From Clitopilus passeckerianus (Eukaryota; Basidiomycota; Agaricomycetes; Agaricales; Entolomataceae), in NCBI GenBank assembly GCA_944990035.1, contig CALYLX010000127.1:124001-188000 (forward strand): a DNA stretch of 64,000 nucleotides, read 5' to 3'. A program made the position numbers and the translations under genes. Shown here piece by piece: positions 44,872-56,783 of this stretch (position 1 is the stretch's first letter; every line of letters begins with the position of its first letter). Under the pieces are notes generated by a model. That model saw nothing but the letters and a program-made list of their open reading frames with translations, had not been told where the DNA came from and did no database searches.

Positions 44872-46938
44872 GGATGAAAGTGAGTCAGCGATCTTCGTGT
44901 CCTATGCCCAGCAAAGTTCTAACCTATACGTAGTACAACGCTCGTATCGCTGCTAATCCCGTAAGTTCGACATCGCAACATACCAGCTCGGCTTCATCAA
45001 CGCTAACTCGACATGTTAGTATGTCGTAGGCTCCTTCGCCTGTATCGGAGGTGGCCTGTTCGGTCTCGACATCTCCTCGATGTCGGGTGTCCTGAACAAC
45101 CCCGCCTACCTCAAGACCTTCCACCACGTACGTTCACTTGCACTAGCCAATCGCTGCATGTCTGATACACGGTTCTCTTAGCCTGCGCCCACTCCTCAGG
45201 GTGGTATCGTTGCCGCCATGCCTGCGGGTTCCTTCATTGGCTCCCTCATCGTCACCTGGTTGGCTGACAGAATCGGCCGCAAAAATGTTGTCATCGTCGC
45301 TGGTTGGATCTGGGTTATTGGTTCCATTCTCCAGTGCGCCTCCGTTGTAAGTTCTATTTCTCACTGGTTTAGCTGCTAGCCTCGTTCTGATGATTTGCTC
45401 TGTGTCTAGAACGTCGCTATGCTGGTGGTTGGCCGTATCATCTCTGGTATCTCCGTCGGTTTCTCGTCTGCTGTCGTCCCCATCTACCAGTCCGAAGTAA
45501 CCGCTCCTCACATCCGTGGTCGTATGGTCTCTCTCCAACAATGGTGAGGTTACTTCTCGGAAAGGCGGTATTGGGACTTTCCTTACTGATCAACGTCAAT
45601 CCCAGGTCCATTACATGGGGTATCTTGATCCAGTACTTCATCCAGTTCGGATGTTCCTACATTGATGGCGTCGCCTCCTTCCGTATCCCATGGGGTCTCC
45701 AGATGATTCCCGCAATCGTACTCTCCCTCGGTATGTTGGTCTTCCCCGAATCGCCTCGTTGGCTCTTCGACCACGGCCGGTGAGTAAACGTATTGCTTTC
45801 TTGATTCCTAGCCGTTTCTTAACCTTTCCGTTTACTAGTGAGGAGGAGGCCCTCCAGGTTCTTGCTGATCTCCACGGTGGAGGTGATAAGAACAACGAGC
45901 TCGTCTTGCTTGAGTACGAGGAAATCAAGCAGCAAGTCTACTTCGAGAGGACCGAAGGTGCCAAGTCATACAAGGATCTCCTCAAGGGCAACAACCCTCG
46001 TCGTGTCATGCTGGGATGCTGCATGCAGATGTGGTCTCAGCTCTCGGGAATGAACATCATGATGTACTACATCGTCTACGTCTTCCAAGGTGCTGGTGTT
46101 ACTGGTGTTCGCAGCAATCTCATCGCCGACGTAAGTTGGAACCACGTCTATTGTCAGGGTCTGTTGCTCATTTTTTATTTTCCAGTCCGTCCAATACGTC
46201 TTGAACGTGGTCTTGACCATTCCTGCTATCATTTACATCGACAAATGGGGTCGTCGCCCTCTTATCTTGACTGGTGTCACCTTCATGGGCTTCTTCCTGT
46301 TCCTCGTTGGTGGTCTCCAAGCACGCTTCGGCCACTGGGGAGAGCTTGAAGGCAATCGTAAGTTCTTATCGTGAAAATCAAACCTTTTTCTGACTTCGTG
46401 AAAAGGTATCTGGGTTGTCAGCGGTAACGATGCCGCCACCAAGGCCATTATTGTCTGCTCATACCTCGCTGTCTGCTCCTTCGCTATCTCCTTGGGTCCC
46501 GTCTCTTGGACGTACCCCGCCGAAATTTACTCCCTCAGGATTCGTGGCAAGGCCGTCTCCCTCGCCACCGCCACCAACTGGGCCTTCAACTGCGCTCTTG
46601 CCTTCGCTGTTCCCCCCGGCCTCGCCACCATTGCATGGAAGACTTACTTCATCTTCGGTACCTTCAACTTCGCCTGCGTTATCCACGTCTTCTTCATGTA
46701 CCCCGAGACTGTTGGACGATCCCTTGAGGAGATCGAAGATATCTTCACTGCCGGCCACGTATTCTCTGCCTGGAAGTTGGGCAAAGATGTTGGCAGGAAG
46801 AACCTCGACCAAGTCGTCAGGGAGAACAAGGCTCTTCCGGTAAGTCTCTCCTTACCATCGTTGTCAACATTTAGCTGACTGTGTGTTGTGTAGATCGACC
46901 ATCACCGCGACTCAGCCTCGGAGGATGAGAAGGCCTAA
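44872..46938 (+). CDS. MFS sugar (hexose) transporter
   Basis: ATG 44872 encodes Met-Lys and is followed at once by an intron. Spliced exons give YNARIAANPYVVGSFACIGG, GLFGLDISSMSGVL, GRKNVVIVAGWIW, VGRIISGISVGFSSAVVPIY, ESPRWLFDHGR, QMWSQLSGMNIMMYYIVYVF, DKWGRRPLILTG, PVSWTYPAEIYSLRIRGKAV and the end motif PETVGRSLEEIEDIF, with stop TAA 46936-46938. These are the hallmarks of the sugar porter family: GR(K/R), PESPRWL, GRRP and PETxGRSLEE, and the QLSG region at helix 7. It has about 12 helices and probably takes up hexoses at the plasma membrane with protons. About nine introns were removed; no defect was seen. Confidence 0.92.
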
Positions 46939-47715
46939 TTTCCCGTTTCTACGATTGTAATTCCTTTATGATTAGCTCCCGTGTTTTTATTACGAGGAGC
47001 GACGATTCTTTCTCATGTGTATATTCTTACAAACCCATAATCAAAGAATTGACGGATCAAGAAAGTTAAATCGTGTTTCGGTGTAAAGGTAACTTGTAAG
47101 ACGGAGAAAACCCGCGAACGAGGTAGATTGGGTATTTTAGGCATCCGAACTGCAGCAAGACGAGAGCAACCTCTGGTGCTTGGCAATCACTGATTTCTCG
47201 GCGATTGGTGTTTCGCTCAGTAGGTGGCTGTGCTCAGCTGAGCACTTGCCTCACACCACGTCGACAGGAATTCTGCGCACTGCAAATCTCCCAACCTCTA
47301 ATGCCTGCTCGCTCTCCCCGCATCTGGGGCTGAGAGTCTCATGACTGAACTGCTCAGGCTGCGCTCACCATAATCTCCGCTGTCCAGTGACCTCGTAAGT
47401 GTTCTTTGTTTGTATTTTTCTGGTGATCGGACAGCTTATTGGGATCATCAGATCATTTCGAACCCCAGCCTCAGGCGGAACTCGAGCCTGATACAGCTCA
47501 AGCCGAGTGTTCTGCCAATGCCTGCTCTGACTTGATGATCAGAGTTGCCATGCATCCTCTACTGAGCAAGCACACGTCAGAGCTATGTGGAGGCTTATAA
47601 TCCCACTCCCTTCCGATCTGGGCCGCTCTTTGGGGACGGTCGTTCAACCTACCCCTCCTTCTGCTTGTGACGAACATCTAGGACCCAGTAGGCCGAACTG
47701 TAGCGACCAACGTCA
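46939..47715. other. Intergenic, no gene seen
   Basis: The 3' flank of the transporter and the 5' flank of the membrane protein gene. No reading frame, TATA box or repeat is convincing. Confidence 0.4.
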
Positions 47716-50024
47716 ATGAATGTCACAGTGGACGACCTTAGCCCCGTGATTGATTATCAACCACCCGATGCTTGGTTCCAATACAACACGACCACTGATC
47801 CTAAGGCATCGAGGTTAGTCCTTGTGTTTTTGTCGCAACTCTATCTCATGCCTTATACGTTCCTGAAGCTACTTTGAGTCCACCTTTACGCGCACGACGC
47901 GATCAGGGGCTAACGCCACCATCTCTTTCAGCGGCACCTCGATCTCGATTTTGGGAGACGAGGTGAGGAACCATGGGACGTATACCTTTATTATCGACGG
48001 GCAAAAACAAGTAGCCTCGGAGGATCCTATGCCTGGCCGCCTTTTTTCGGCTTCTGGGTTATCGGCGGGTCCTCATACCGTAGTAGTGGTGAATGGAAAA
48101 GGAGCATCTTCTCTCACAGTTGACAAGGTATGGGCAATTGACGCGCGACAAGATCAACGACTGACGGGTTTACAGGTTACTTGGTCCACCGAAAGCCTCG
48201 AAGTTACTGCTGTGGATGACGACAACGCTGGGTTCTCTTACAAGCCTGCGGATGCGTGGATTAGTCGGTCGGCAGATTCCCGAAGGTTCAATAGTGGCAC
48301 AGCTCAGTGAGTACTCTGGCCTGGCCGCTTTTTTAGACTCCAACTGATATTCTTTATGGAAGCCGAACCTCTACTGTAGGGGCTGAAATGCGGTATATTT
48401 TTGATGTGGGTCACCCTCGTCATAACGCTAGGCGTTGACTGACTTTCCCAGGGTGCGCGCATTTGCACTTCGCCCGGCCTTCTGGCTCACAGATCTTCAT
48501 GCAGGAGAGAGCATAGCTATCCACGGAGGTGTTGGTCCAAATCATGGTGTTTACCAGTTCTCGGTGGACAACCAACTTGTCAAGACCTGTCACGCCCGGA
48601 AAGCCGTCTCGGGCGAAGCAATGCTATTTTATGCCGACAGCCTGGGACCTGGAAATCATACGCTTGCTGTTTCAAATCTAGAACAAGGCCTGCTCGAGTT
48701 TGACTTCGCTTTGGTGGGGAGGTAAGAGCTCCTGTCCTAGCCCAATGAAGATTGCTTGACATTTCTTCAGGACGGCCGCATCCACATCCCCAATCACTCC
48801 TCCGTCCAAATCTACAAGGTATGTCTATGTTTTTTGTCATTGTGGACTCGATTTGGTTTCTGATCTATCAAAAGCTTGTCCCCAGGTGTAACAATCGGTA
48901 TCATCTTTGGTATGGTCGCTATTGTCGCGCTGTCCATTATGGTTTTCGTGAGTAAGACTTCATAGCTTGCTGAGGATTGCCATTCTGACCTATATTTAGA
49001 TCTACCGTCGTCTCAACAAAATGCTCATCAAGCAGCTGGAGAATGGTTATACGAAACCTTCCCAATTCGACACCTTGACCTCAACATGGAACGCAACGAT
49101 GTCGGACAGCCTGGGTGCTACCAGCTATCAGGGACCTACTCTCAATAAGGAAGCCCTCTATCCGGGTCCCCCTAGGTCTGCGGTGGAACAACAAACCAGT
49201 CTGGTCGCACGTGCTTCTAGAGCATCCATCGCCTCCACTATTTCAACCGCGTCAACTCTCGTCGCCGAAGATGGTTCCCGCCCTAGGCGACACTCATACA
49301 GAGCATCAACCTATGTAAGTCCTCCTTTCCTAGATGATATCCCCTCTAACTCAAAATCTATTAGTCACTAGGGAGCCTCAACTCTCCTATCTCATTCGAG
49401 GGCGGTTACCCGTCAACTCCATCGCCACGTTCTCCCACTGGGATCCCTTCCCTGTTCAGTGGCTCAGGAGGCTCCAACAACTGGTCACGACCGTCAACCA
49501 GGATCAACATTGCAGTCGTCAGCCCAACAGCAACTGCCAGTCAGCAGTCGCCCTCTACTGCCACACAGTGGTCACCAAGGTTCCGAGCGGTGGAGGAAGA
49601 AGGAACTTTCCCCGAATCCACGTATGATTTCGAGGCGGAGGGGGACACCTGGACCTACTCCCCCACATCGAGAAACAGGCCAAGTCGACCTCCGGAGTCG
49701 CCACTCAATATGTCCCCTGTGTCCAAACCGTCCCCTGCTCAGACCAGAGAACGTCGTACTCCTGAAGCTCTGAGGACCTCTTTGCCCACCTCACCTCCCA
49801 CCTTGACAAGGGCACGAATGCCATCCACGAGGCTGGTCGTCAGAAATCCTCTCCAGTCCAAGGCGAGCGCAGCATCGCTTCCACAGCACATTGGTCATGG
49901 CAGGAGTGAACCCTTCTTGGATTTAGACCGAGCAGACCCTCCGCTTGTGCCTCAGCGTTTGACCAGACAGGGCAGTGAACCCACTCTTCCGCTATTTAGG
50001 ACTCGGCGTGCACCTTCAGGATAG
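47716..50024 (+). CDS. Type I membrane protein with jelly-roll-like ectodomain
   Basis: ATG 47716 (MNVTVDDLSPVIDYQPPDAW) begins an ectodomain with two beta-rich repeats. The first holds ANATISFSGTSISILG, TYTFIIDG and AGPHTVVVVNG; the second holds GESIAIHGGVG, VYQFSVDN and PGNHTLAVSN. This layout is common in Agaricomycete cell-surface proteins with galactose-binding-like folds. After a Ser/Thr/Pro linker, one membrane helix follows (VTIGIIFGMVAIVALSIMVF, about 48890-48950), then RRLNK and a long cytosolic tail rich in Ser, Pro and Arg (to TAG 50024). The short N-terminus lacks a clear classical signal peptide. Seven or so introns are inferred. Probable plasma-membrane or wall sensor; function unknown. 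Confidence 0.7.
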
Positions 50025-50186
50025 TTTCTTTATACATTGCCTCCTCCCTCATGGACATTTTAGCACGCATAATATATAAATAGGATAGATTAAGAGACCA
50101 ATGGGATTAATTTGAAGTGTTATCCGGCGTAGCGAGCTTCTGACTCTGAGTCATTGAAAGCCTACAAATTTGATAGTCGACTACCA

Positions 50187-51429
50187 ATGGCTACATTCGC
50201 CAAAAGTACCTTCAATGCTGCCGTCTATTCTTCTTTTAGACCAACATACCCGAAGAAACTTTTCAATGATATATTCGAATTTCACCGCAGCAAAGCGGAC
50301 AATGCATCGTGGGATGTTGCGGTAGACCTTGGGTGTGGGACAGGTACGCATCACCGTTCAGCTGCAATTCACCTTGAACCCTGACCGCAACCATCATATT
50401 CGCAACTTCTACTTTCTTCAACACTATGAAGGCCAAGCCACTTCGCAGCTCGCAGGAACCTTTTACAATGTCGTCGCCATAGATCCGTCAGGCCCAATGG
50501 TTGAAAAAGCTCGAAAATCTTTGGCGATGAATGCCAAGAACATTGAACAGTACAGCTTCTATCAAGGCAGTTCGGAAAGGTTGGATATGCTCAAGGACGA
50601 GAGCGTTGACCTGGTCATCTCAGGTACAGTATGTTCGTTATCTGTCCTCTGCAGTCGTTGACATAACCCCAATGTAGCTCAGGCAGGACATTGGTTTGAC
50701 TGGAGCAAAGTCTGGCCTGAATTAAACAGGGTTCTTCGGAAAGGGGGAAGCGCTGCTATCTGGGTGCGCATCTCTACCCCTTCTAGCGCCTCTCTTTATT
50801 GAAATATAGTTGGTCTTTTAGACGTATGGCGAATTCAGGCTGCCTCAATACCCGACGACCACTTCCCTTATTACCGCCTACGCCCAAGGAAAGGATCCCA
50901 AGGCTTCTGTTGGCCCACATTTTGAACGTCCAGGACGAACTGTTCTTGAAGACATGCTCGTTGACGTTCCAGCACCCAGCACCTATGTCAGTGGACTGGG
51001 CCAATTCGAGAGGCGTTATTATACAGGTTCGCACCAACCTTGTCGGCTTCGTCGTCTATTCTGACATATTTTACAGGACCACATTTCCCAACACATCTTC
51101 CTCAGCCCTCACCCAGCCAGGTGCTTCCTGTCATTCTCTCCAAAACCATGAGATGGCGAGACCTTCTTGGATATTTCCGCACTTGGAGTGCACTGCAGAA
51201 TTATCACGGAAAATACCCCGAGGACCTTAAAGGTCCCGACAACCGGTTCTCCGAAGATTTGTCTATCCCTACGCAGGAGGGTGACGTCGATGTTACCGGC
51301 GGGGACATTGCCGTCAGGTTCTGGAAAGACCTTAGGGAAGAAGCCAGGAAACATGGTGGAAAGTATGATGTGGACGAGCAGGTCGATTTGGAGTGGCCAA
51401 TAGCGCTCTTGCTGGCTAAGAAAGTCTAG
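50187..51429 (+). CDS. SAM-dependent methyltransferase (TMT1/CRG1-like)
   Basis: ATG 50187 (MATFAKSTFNAAVYSSFRPT) opens the protein. Motif I VDLGCGTGQ is split by an intron at about 50344-50429; the exons then give VVAIDPSGPMVEKARKSL (motif II), SERLDMLKDESVDLVIS and AQAGHWFDWSKVWPELNRVL, ending at TAG 51429. The Phe-x-x-x-x-Tyr-xx-(F/Y)RP start and the AGHWFDW signature place it with the fungal trans-aconitate methyltransferase-like family (yeast TMT1 and CRG1). It transfers a methyl group from S-adenosylmethionine to a small acid; the exact substrate is not fixed by sequence. Four introns are inferred and the chain looks complete at about 310 aa. Confidence 0.85.
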
Positions 51430-51712
51430 TTTTGATATTGACTGTTTAAATGATGAGGTTATTTTGCTTCTTTCACGCCTGAGCTCTGAATATTTTCTGT
51501 CTGCCTTTACGCGTTACTGGCAAAGAGCTACTATTACGTGCTCCCCCAGGAGAGCAATAAGATTTGAGGCACGGGCGTAAGGGTACGCCACATGCCTTTC
51601 AAGCAGCGGAATTAAGAGGAACGTGCCTGTAAAGCACTGGCGTGGGCAATCTGCGTCGCCCACAACGCTCACAGCCACGGTCCACCTTGTCCTCTTCCGT
51701 CTCCATGTTGGA

Positions 51713-53784
51713 ATGCCTATGTTTGAGAATGCTAGAAATATCTCCATCTACAATGCTACCTTCATTGAAGAAGGCTCACGAAGTAGAACCCGTAAGTTAT
51801 GGCTGCCGTTAATTGACGAGACTCTAAAATAACTTTCCGGTATTAGATGGAACAAGAGATGCTATACAGTTTCTCTCCGACCATATCGTCTCGGCTGCCA
51901 TACACGACTCTGACGAGCGCCATGACCCACCTCGATGCCATCCCGAGACTCGAACTGCTGTTCTTGAAAGGATAGAACAGTGGGCAGAAGGAAACGGGCA
52001 GCCGATCCTGTGGCTTAGCGGGCCAGCTGGGGCAGGGAAATCCGCAATTGCTCAAACACTCGCCGAAAGGTGGAGCAAGAAAGGCATTCTAGGTGCCAGC
52101 TTCTTCTTCCTAAGGACTGCAGCTGGCAGGAACACCAAGGAAGCTCTTCTACCTACTATTGCGTACCAGCTCGCCATGTCGTCCCCTCTCATCCGCTCCA
52201 GTATTGAGGCAGCTATTGCCTCCGACTCTAGGCTCTTCAAAAGGTTGCTTCAAACCCAATTCTCCGCACTCGTGGCCGACCCAGTGCAGGCTGCAGATAT
52301 TCGAAAGGAAGCTCCTTTCATCAGAATTGTGGTCATTGACGGCCTTGACGAATGCTCGCTCCCACACGGATCCCAAACCGGTGAAGAGCAGCAGCAGCAA
52401 ATCCTCGATGCGATCGCTTGGGTGGCCCAAAAGAATCTCCCGATTCGCTTCTTGATTGCCAGTCGACCCGAATGCAAGATTAGGGAGGCGTTTGCCAGCA
52501 CCCCTCTGAAGGCGATAGCCACCGAGGTTGCCCTTAGAGGAGAGAGCGACGCACGGGCTGACATTGACCTATTCCTCCGATGCAAGTTTATGGAGATTAA
52601 AGCGAAGAAGCCCTTCGTCGACACCAAATGGCCGTCTGAGAAAATGATATCACAACTCGTCGAAAAGTCCTCAGGCCATTTCATATATCCCTCCACGGTT
52701 ATTCGATTCCTTCAGTTAGCTCGTGTCAATCCAGAGGAGGCTCTACAGGGGATCATTGATCTTTCACCGCCGAAGGATCCAGTTTCACAACCCTTAGCGC
52801 AAATAGACTCCTTATACACCTATATCCTCCGAAAGGCCATCAGTGGATCTCATTCGGGTACATTCGACATCTTACAGCTTCTACTCTACATAAACCTCTA
52901 TTCCAAATACTCCTACGCCGGTTCTGTTGACGGATCGCCAGACCAGCTGGCAGATATCTTGTCCACAACCCACGCTCAAATATTTACAAACCTCGTGGAT
53001 CTCCATTCCATTCTGGACGTTCCTAAAGAACCTTTCCGCAGCCCTATACGGTTCATACATGCATCATTCAGCGATTTTCTGGTTGATCCAGTTCGGTCAG
53101 GACCGTTCTGGGCAGGTGGGCCTGCTCGACTACAGACGCAGTTTAAGCTGTTTGCCTTTGCCAATGGCAATCACCCCCCTCCGAAGTTGCTGAGAGCTTC
53201 GCAACTGATTATGCAAGGACTAGACAACCAACTCGGCCACAGCGGACTACTCCCATGGGGCCACGGCATATCAAGGGGTGTTAGTCGTGGTCTGAGGCTA
53301 CTGGTGGAATCTCTCCTTGTACGTCTCCTTTTGACTGGAGCCATTAGACGGCACCTAATCCACTTCATTACAGATGTGTACTCTACAAGAAATTTGGACA
53401 TCGCCCTGGCGCTCCTTGTGGCTCATGGCTCGGAGAAATATCGAATTTCTCGTTCACTACGTTATCATCCTATCTAGCGTGTGCAAGAATGTTGGAGCGA
53501 ATGTGAAAACGCTTGAAAACTGGTCGTTCATTCTCATCGGCCTATTTTTTGAATATTTTAGGATTGTGTTTGTCATTCACAGTGCTGTTGCTGTCCTTCG
53601 GGACGTGGCGATATTTTTATCCCCAATGCTACAGCCCTTTCCTTCTTTCCTTGTGATTATTGAGGAATTGGTTCGATTTCTTTCCATGTGCTCTGCGATA
53701 ATATGGTACACATATCTTCCTACTACGTTGTTACTAGATTACATGGTGTTTTTGAGCCTCTCAATAGACACTCGGCCCATTTAG
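51713..53784 (+). CDS. NACHT NTPase (NLR-like), intact, with hydrophobic tail
   Basis: Three exons (51713-51791, 51847-53318, 53374-53784) give 653 aa in a continuous frame. Exon 1 encodes the family start motif MPMFENARNISIYNATFIEE. Exon 2 carries HDPPRCHPETRTAVLERIEQ, the P-loop GPAGAGKSAIAQTLAERW (52023-52076), Walker B IVVIDGLDEC, IRFLIASRPECKIREAF, a winged-helix region (SGHFIYPSTVIRF) and LVDLHSILDVP. Exon 3 holds four to five hydrophobic stretches (for example WSFILIGLFFEYFRIVFVIH, FLVIIEELVRFL), so the C-terminus probably sits in a membrane. No ankyrin, WD40 or TPR repeats follow, so this is a short NLR-like protein. STAND NTPases of this type act in fungal heterokaryon incompatibility and immunity; its ligand and output are unknown. 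Confidence 0.85.
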
Positions 53785-53888
53785 GTCTTTAATCTTCCGT
53801 GTTATTGAATTGTTGCCCAACAAGCGCATGTGACCGCCATCCCGTTCTCTCGCCGACTCTCACCACTGGTGTATATCGAAGGGCTAGC

Positions 53889-55167
53889 ATGGAAGTACCA
53901 CACCGTATTCCAGCGGAGGTTCAAGATCAAATACTTGACCAGCTCATCGATGACCCATCTGCTCTCTTACGATGCTCTCTGGTCTTCCAGAGATGGCTCG
54001 ATCACTCTCAACGAGTTTGCTGGTCCATTCATCCGCTTCGTTTCGGGCCTCAGCGTTCAACGCGTGCAAACGACCTCATCCTTGACATACTTGGCAGCGA
54101 CGCCTGCAAGTTTCTTCCCTATGTCCAAAGTATCGAACTTCAAGGGTACTATTATTGTACGCCAGCCATAGCCGATCAAATACACAGCTTCGTCTCTCTT
54201 GTTGCATCTTCAGTGACACCACCTACACTCTCCCTGTTGGATATCAGCGTTGAGGACCTCCTTCCTAAAACCATACATAAGTTGATGACGTTCAAGGATT
54301 TGCAATCGCTTACTTGCGGAAGTGTAAAATTCATGAGTGTTGACCTCCGAGTCTTCTGTAGGTTCTTCTCGGACTTTCATAAATTGCACACATGCAACTT
54401 CGGAGCCTTCACCCCGGACAAAATCGTTCACAACCATAAACAACCTCTGGTTCAACCCGTCTTCAAATCTCTCGAACCCTTGTCCATCACAATTTATAGA
54501 AGCTCCCACTTCATAATCCCGGCCATCGTGCAGAGCCAATGCAAGCTATGAAAGCTATCGCTTCGCTGGATGGTCGCTTATTCCGGTCACGACCTGGTCT
54601 CTGACCTCCTATCCCTAGCCGGCGAATTTAATAGAACCAAGCTTGAGGATTGTACACTTTGTCCAAGCGTCTCCGGTAGATGATCCTGGTACGTAATACC
54701 AATATTTCTATACAGGTAGCTGTAATACCTTCTGTAGTACCACTAGGCCTTCCTCTCACCTTGTCGTCCAATACAAACCTACAGATGCTAGAGATCAGCC
54801 GAGTCAGGATCATGCCAGATCGGCCTTACCCAACTTCATGGATTAGAACACTCCTTGGATCCATCACCTCGCCATCCCTGCAGCGGCTATGCCTCAACTT
54901 CTTCTCCCACAATTCCGACGCGAAAGAGTATTATCTGGAGAATTTCGATTGGGACGTCATCGGGAAGGCCATTCCAAAGGACACAGGTTTTTCCTCCCAG
55001 GGATTATACAGCTGCTTGCTGAGCGACCCGGACGTCTGTTGCTAGACGAGAAGAAGTCGAAGTTGAGCGAAGACTTCAGGTCGCGTTTGCCCGACTTCGA
55101 CAGAGCAGGCAGATTGGAAATTAAAATCTTTGACAATCCTTTCAAACATTTTGCCGATAGCTACTAG
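53889..55167 (+). pseudogene. F-box-like paralog, decayed
   Basis: It starts MEVPHRIPAEVQDQILDQLI and is about 75% identical to the intact gene at 56784. A TGA stop at 54549-54551 stands where the intact copy reads Gln (QCKL-stop versus QCRLQKLS). Downstream, about 54600-54720 does not keep the exon pattern, and near 55000 the frame shifts (GLYSCLLSDP in one frame, LLAERPGRLL in the next), while EDFRSRLPDFDRAGRLEIKI at 55074 still matches. Multiple breaks mark it as a pseudogene, a decayed duplicate separated from its partner by one hydrolase gene. Confidence 0.8.
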
Positions 55168-55671
55168 GAGCATTGATATAGTACTATATTTGAACACTCG
55201 TTGAGAGCCTACGCCTCATCAGTCGAACGAGCCATTCGAGGTGAAGCGCGGCCGGTGAAGGGCAGAACCGATCAAATACCCGACGCGACGTTGGCACGTG
55301 ACATCCGAGTGGTTGCACTTACGGCTGAGTAAGCCACCCTTTCTAGTTTGGCGAGCAACGGCGTTTCCTGGCTATCACTGATGAGACAGGCTCGGGCTTT
55401 GTAATTTCCCCGCACATTCTGATCACTGTTCCTTTGTTGCTGGCTCTCGGTCTCAAATGATTGCCATCTGCGGCTCGAGGCGTATTAACGATTGCTGGTC
55501 TGCTGATTAATCCAATTTAGAAACACTACAGCCACTGAGAGCGCTATAAAAAATCCTGAGACTATATAAGACTCGGTTGCAGTCGATGAGCGACAAGATT
55601 TCCGCATCACAATCACTCGCAATCTTCTGACTTGCCTAGTCATCCTGGAAGAAAACTCTGACGTCTTAAGA
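55168..55671 (+). promoter_or_regulatory. Upstream region of the epoxide-hydrolase-like gene with TATA boxes
   Basis: No gene is present. Two TATA-like sites lie upstream of ATG 55672: CTATAAAAAA at about 55543 and CTATATAAGA at about 55561 (about 110 bp before the ATG). Confidence 0.5.
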
Positions 55672-56633
55672 ATGGCCCCCACAACTAGGAACAACTACAT
55701 CACCGTCGAAGGTGTCAAGATTTTCTATCGTGAAGCTGGTGTCTCTGAGGCGCCCGTTGTGCTCCTTCTCCACGGCTTTCCATCTTCATCGTTCCAATAT
55801 CGGAACCTTATCCCCAGGCTTGCAGAAAAGTATCGAGTCATCGTGAGGATTCACAAATTATTACCGGAGAGCGTACTGATAAAAATCTGCGTAGGCACCT
55901 GACCTCCCAGGATTCGGATTCACCGAACCTCCAAAAGACTATACCTACACCTTCGACTCCATCGGCAAAACGATCACCTCGTTCACAAACGCCCTAAACC
56001 TTGCGAAATTCGCCATCTATGTTTTCGACTACGGTGCTCCCACTGGTTTCCGCCTCGCCCTGGCCCGACCCGATGCAGTCACTGCCATCGTCTCGCAAAA
56101 TGGGAATGCGTTTGAAGAGGGGCTAGGCGATTTCTGGAATCTCATCCGACCCTACTGGGCAGAGGCCTCGCAGAAGAATAGGGATGCGATAAAGTTCTTG
56201 GTTACATTCGATGTGACCAAGTCGCAGTATATTGGCGGGGAGGCAAACCCTGACGCTATTGCTCCGGAGGCGTATTACTTAGATCAAGCCCTCCTCGATC
56301 GACCGGGGAACAGTGAGATTCAGCTTGACTTATTCTTAGATTGTAAGCCTCTTCATCATCTGCACATCTACAGTTCTGACGAATAATATTTTAGACCAGA
56401 ACAATGTCACCGCCTACCCATCATGGCACAAGTATCTCCAAGAACGCCAACCCCCTGTCCTTGCGATCTGGGGCAAGAACGATCCCATTTTTATTCCCCC
56501 CGGTGCTGAGGCTTTCAAAAAGGTTGTGAAAGACGCAGAAGTCCACCTCGTTGACGGAGGTCACTTTGTATTGGAGAATCACGTTGACGAGGTTAGCGAA
56601 AAGATTCTGGATTTCCTGGGCAGGAAGCTGTAA
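55672..56633 (+). CDS. Alpha/beta hydrolase, epoxide hydrolase/dehalogenase-like
   Basis: Three exons join over GTGAGG...GCGTAG (55843-55893) and GTAAGC...TTTTAG (about 56343-56394). The protein starts MAPTTRNNYITVEGVKIFYR and has HGFPSSSFQYRNLIPRL (oxyanion HGFP), APDLPGFGFTEPP, FDYGAPTGFRLAL with Asp as probable nucleophile, VLAIWGKNDPIFIPPGA (acid) and GGHFVLENH (His), stop 56631-56633. This Asp/Asp/His arrangement and the DYGAPxG elbow fit the epoxide hydrolase and haloalkane dehalogenase branch rather than Ser esterases. It may detoxify or process epoxides; the substrate is unknown. The 290-aa length is normal. It lies between two F-box paralogs. Confidence 0.85.
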
Positions 56634-56783
56634 AGTTGTGAAACTTGGAATCTGAGAGGTTGCATGACAGTCTATTATTTACACGACCTGTAGTTAGTTC
56701 ATGCATCACACTACGAATCGCATGTGTCCATCATTACGATCTCTCTCTAACACTCATCATTGATCTATACCTGAGCGCCGAAC

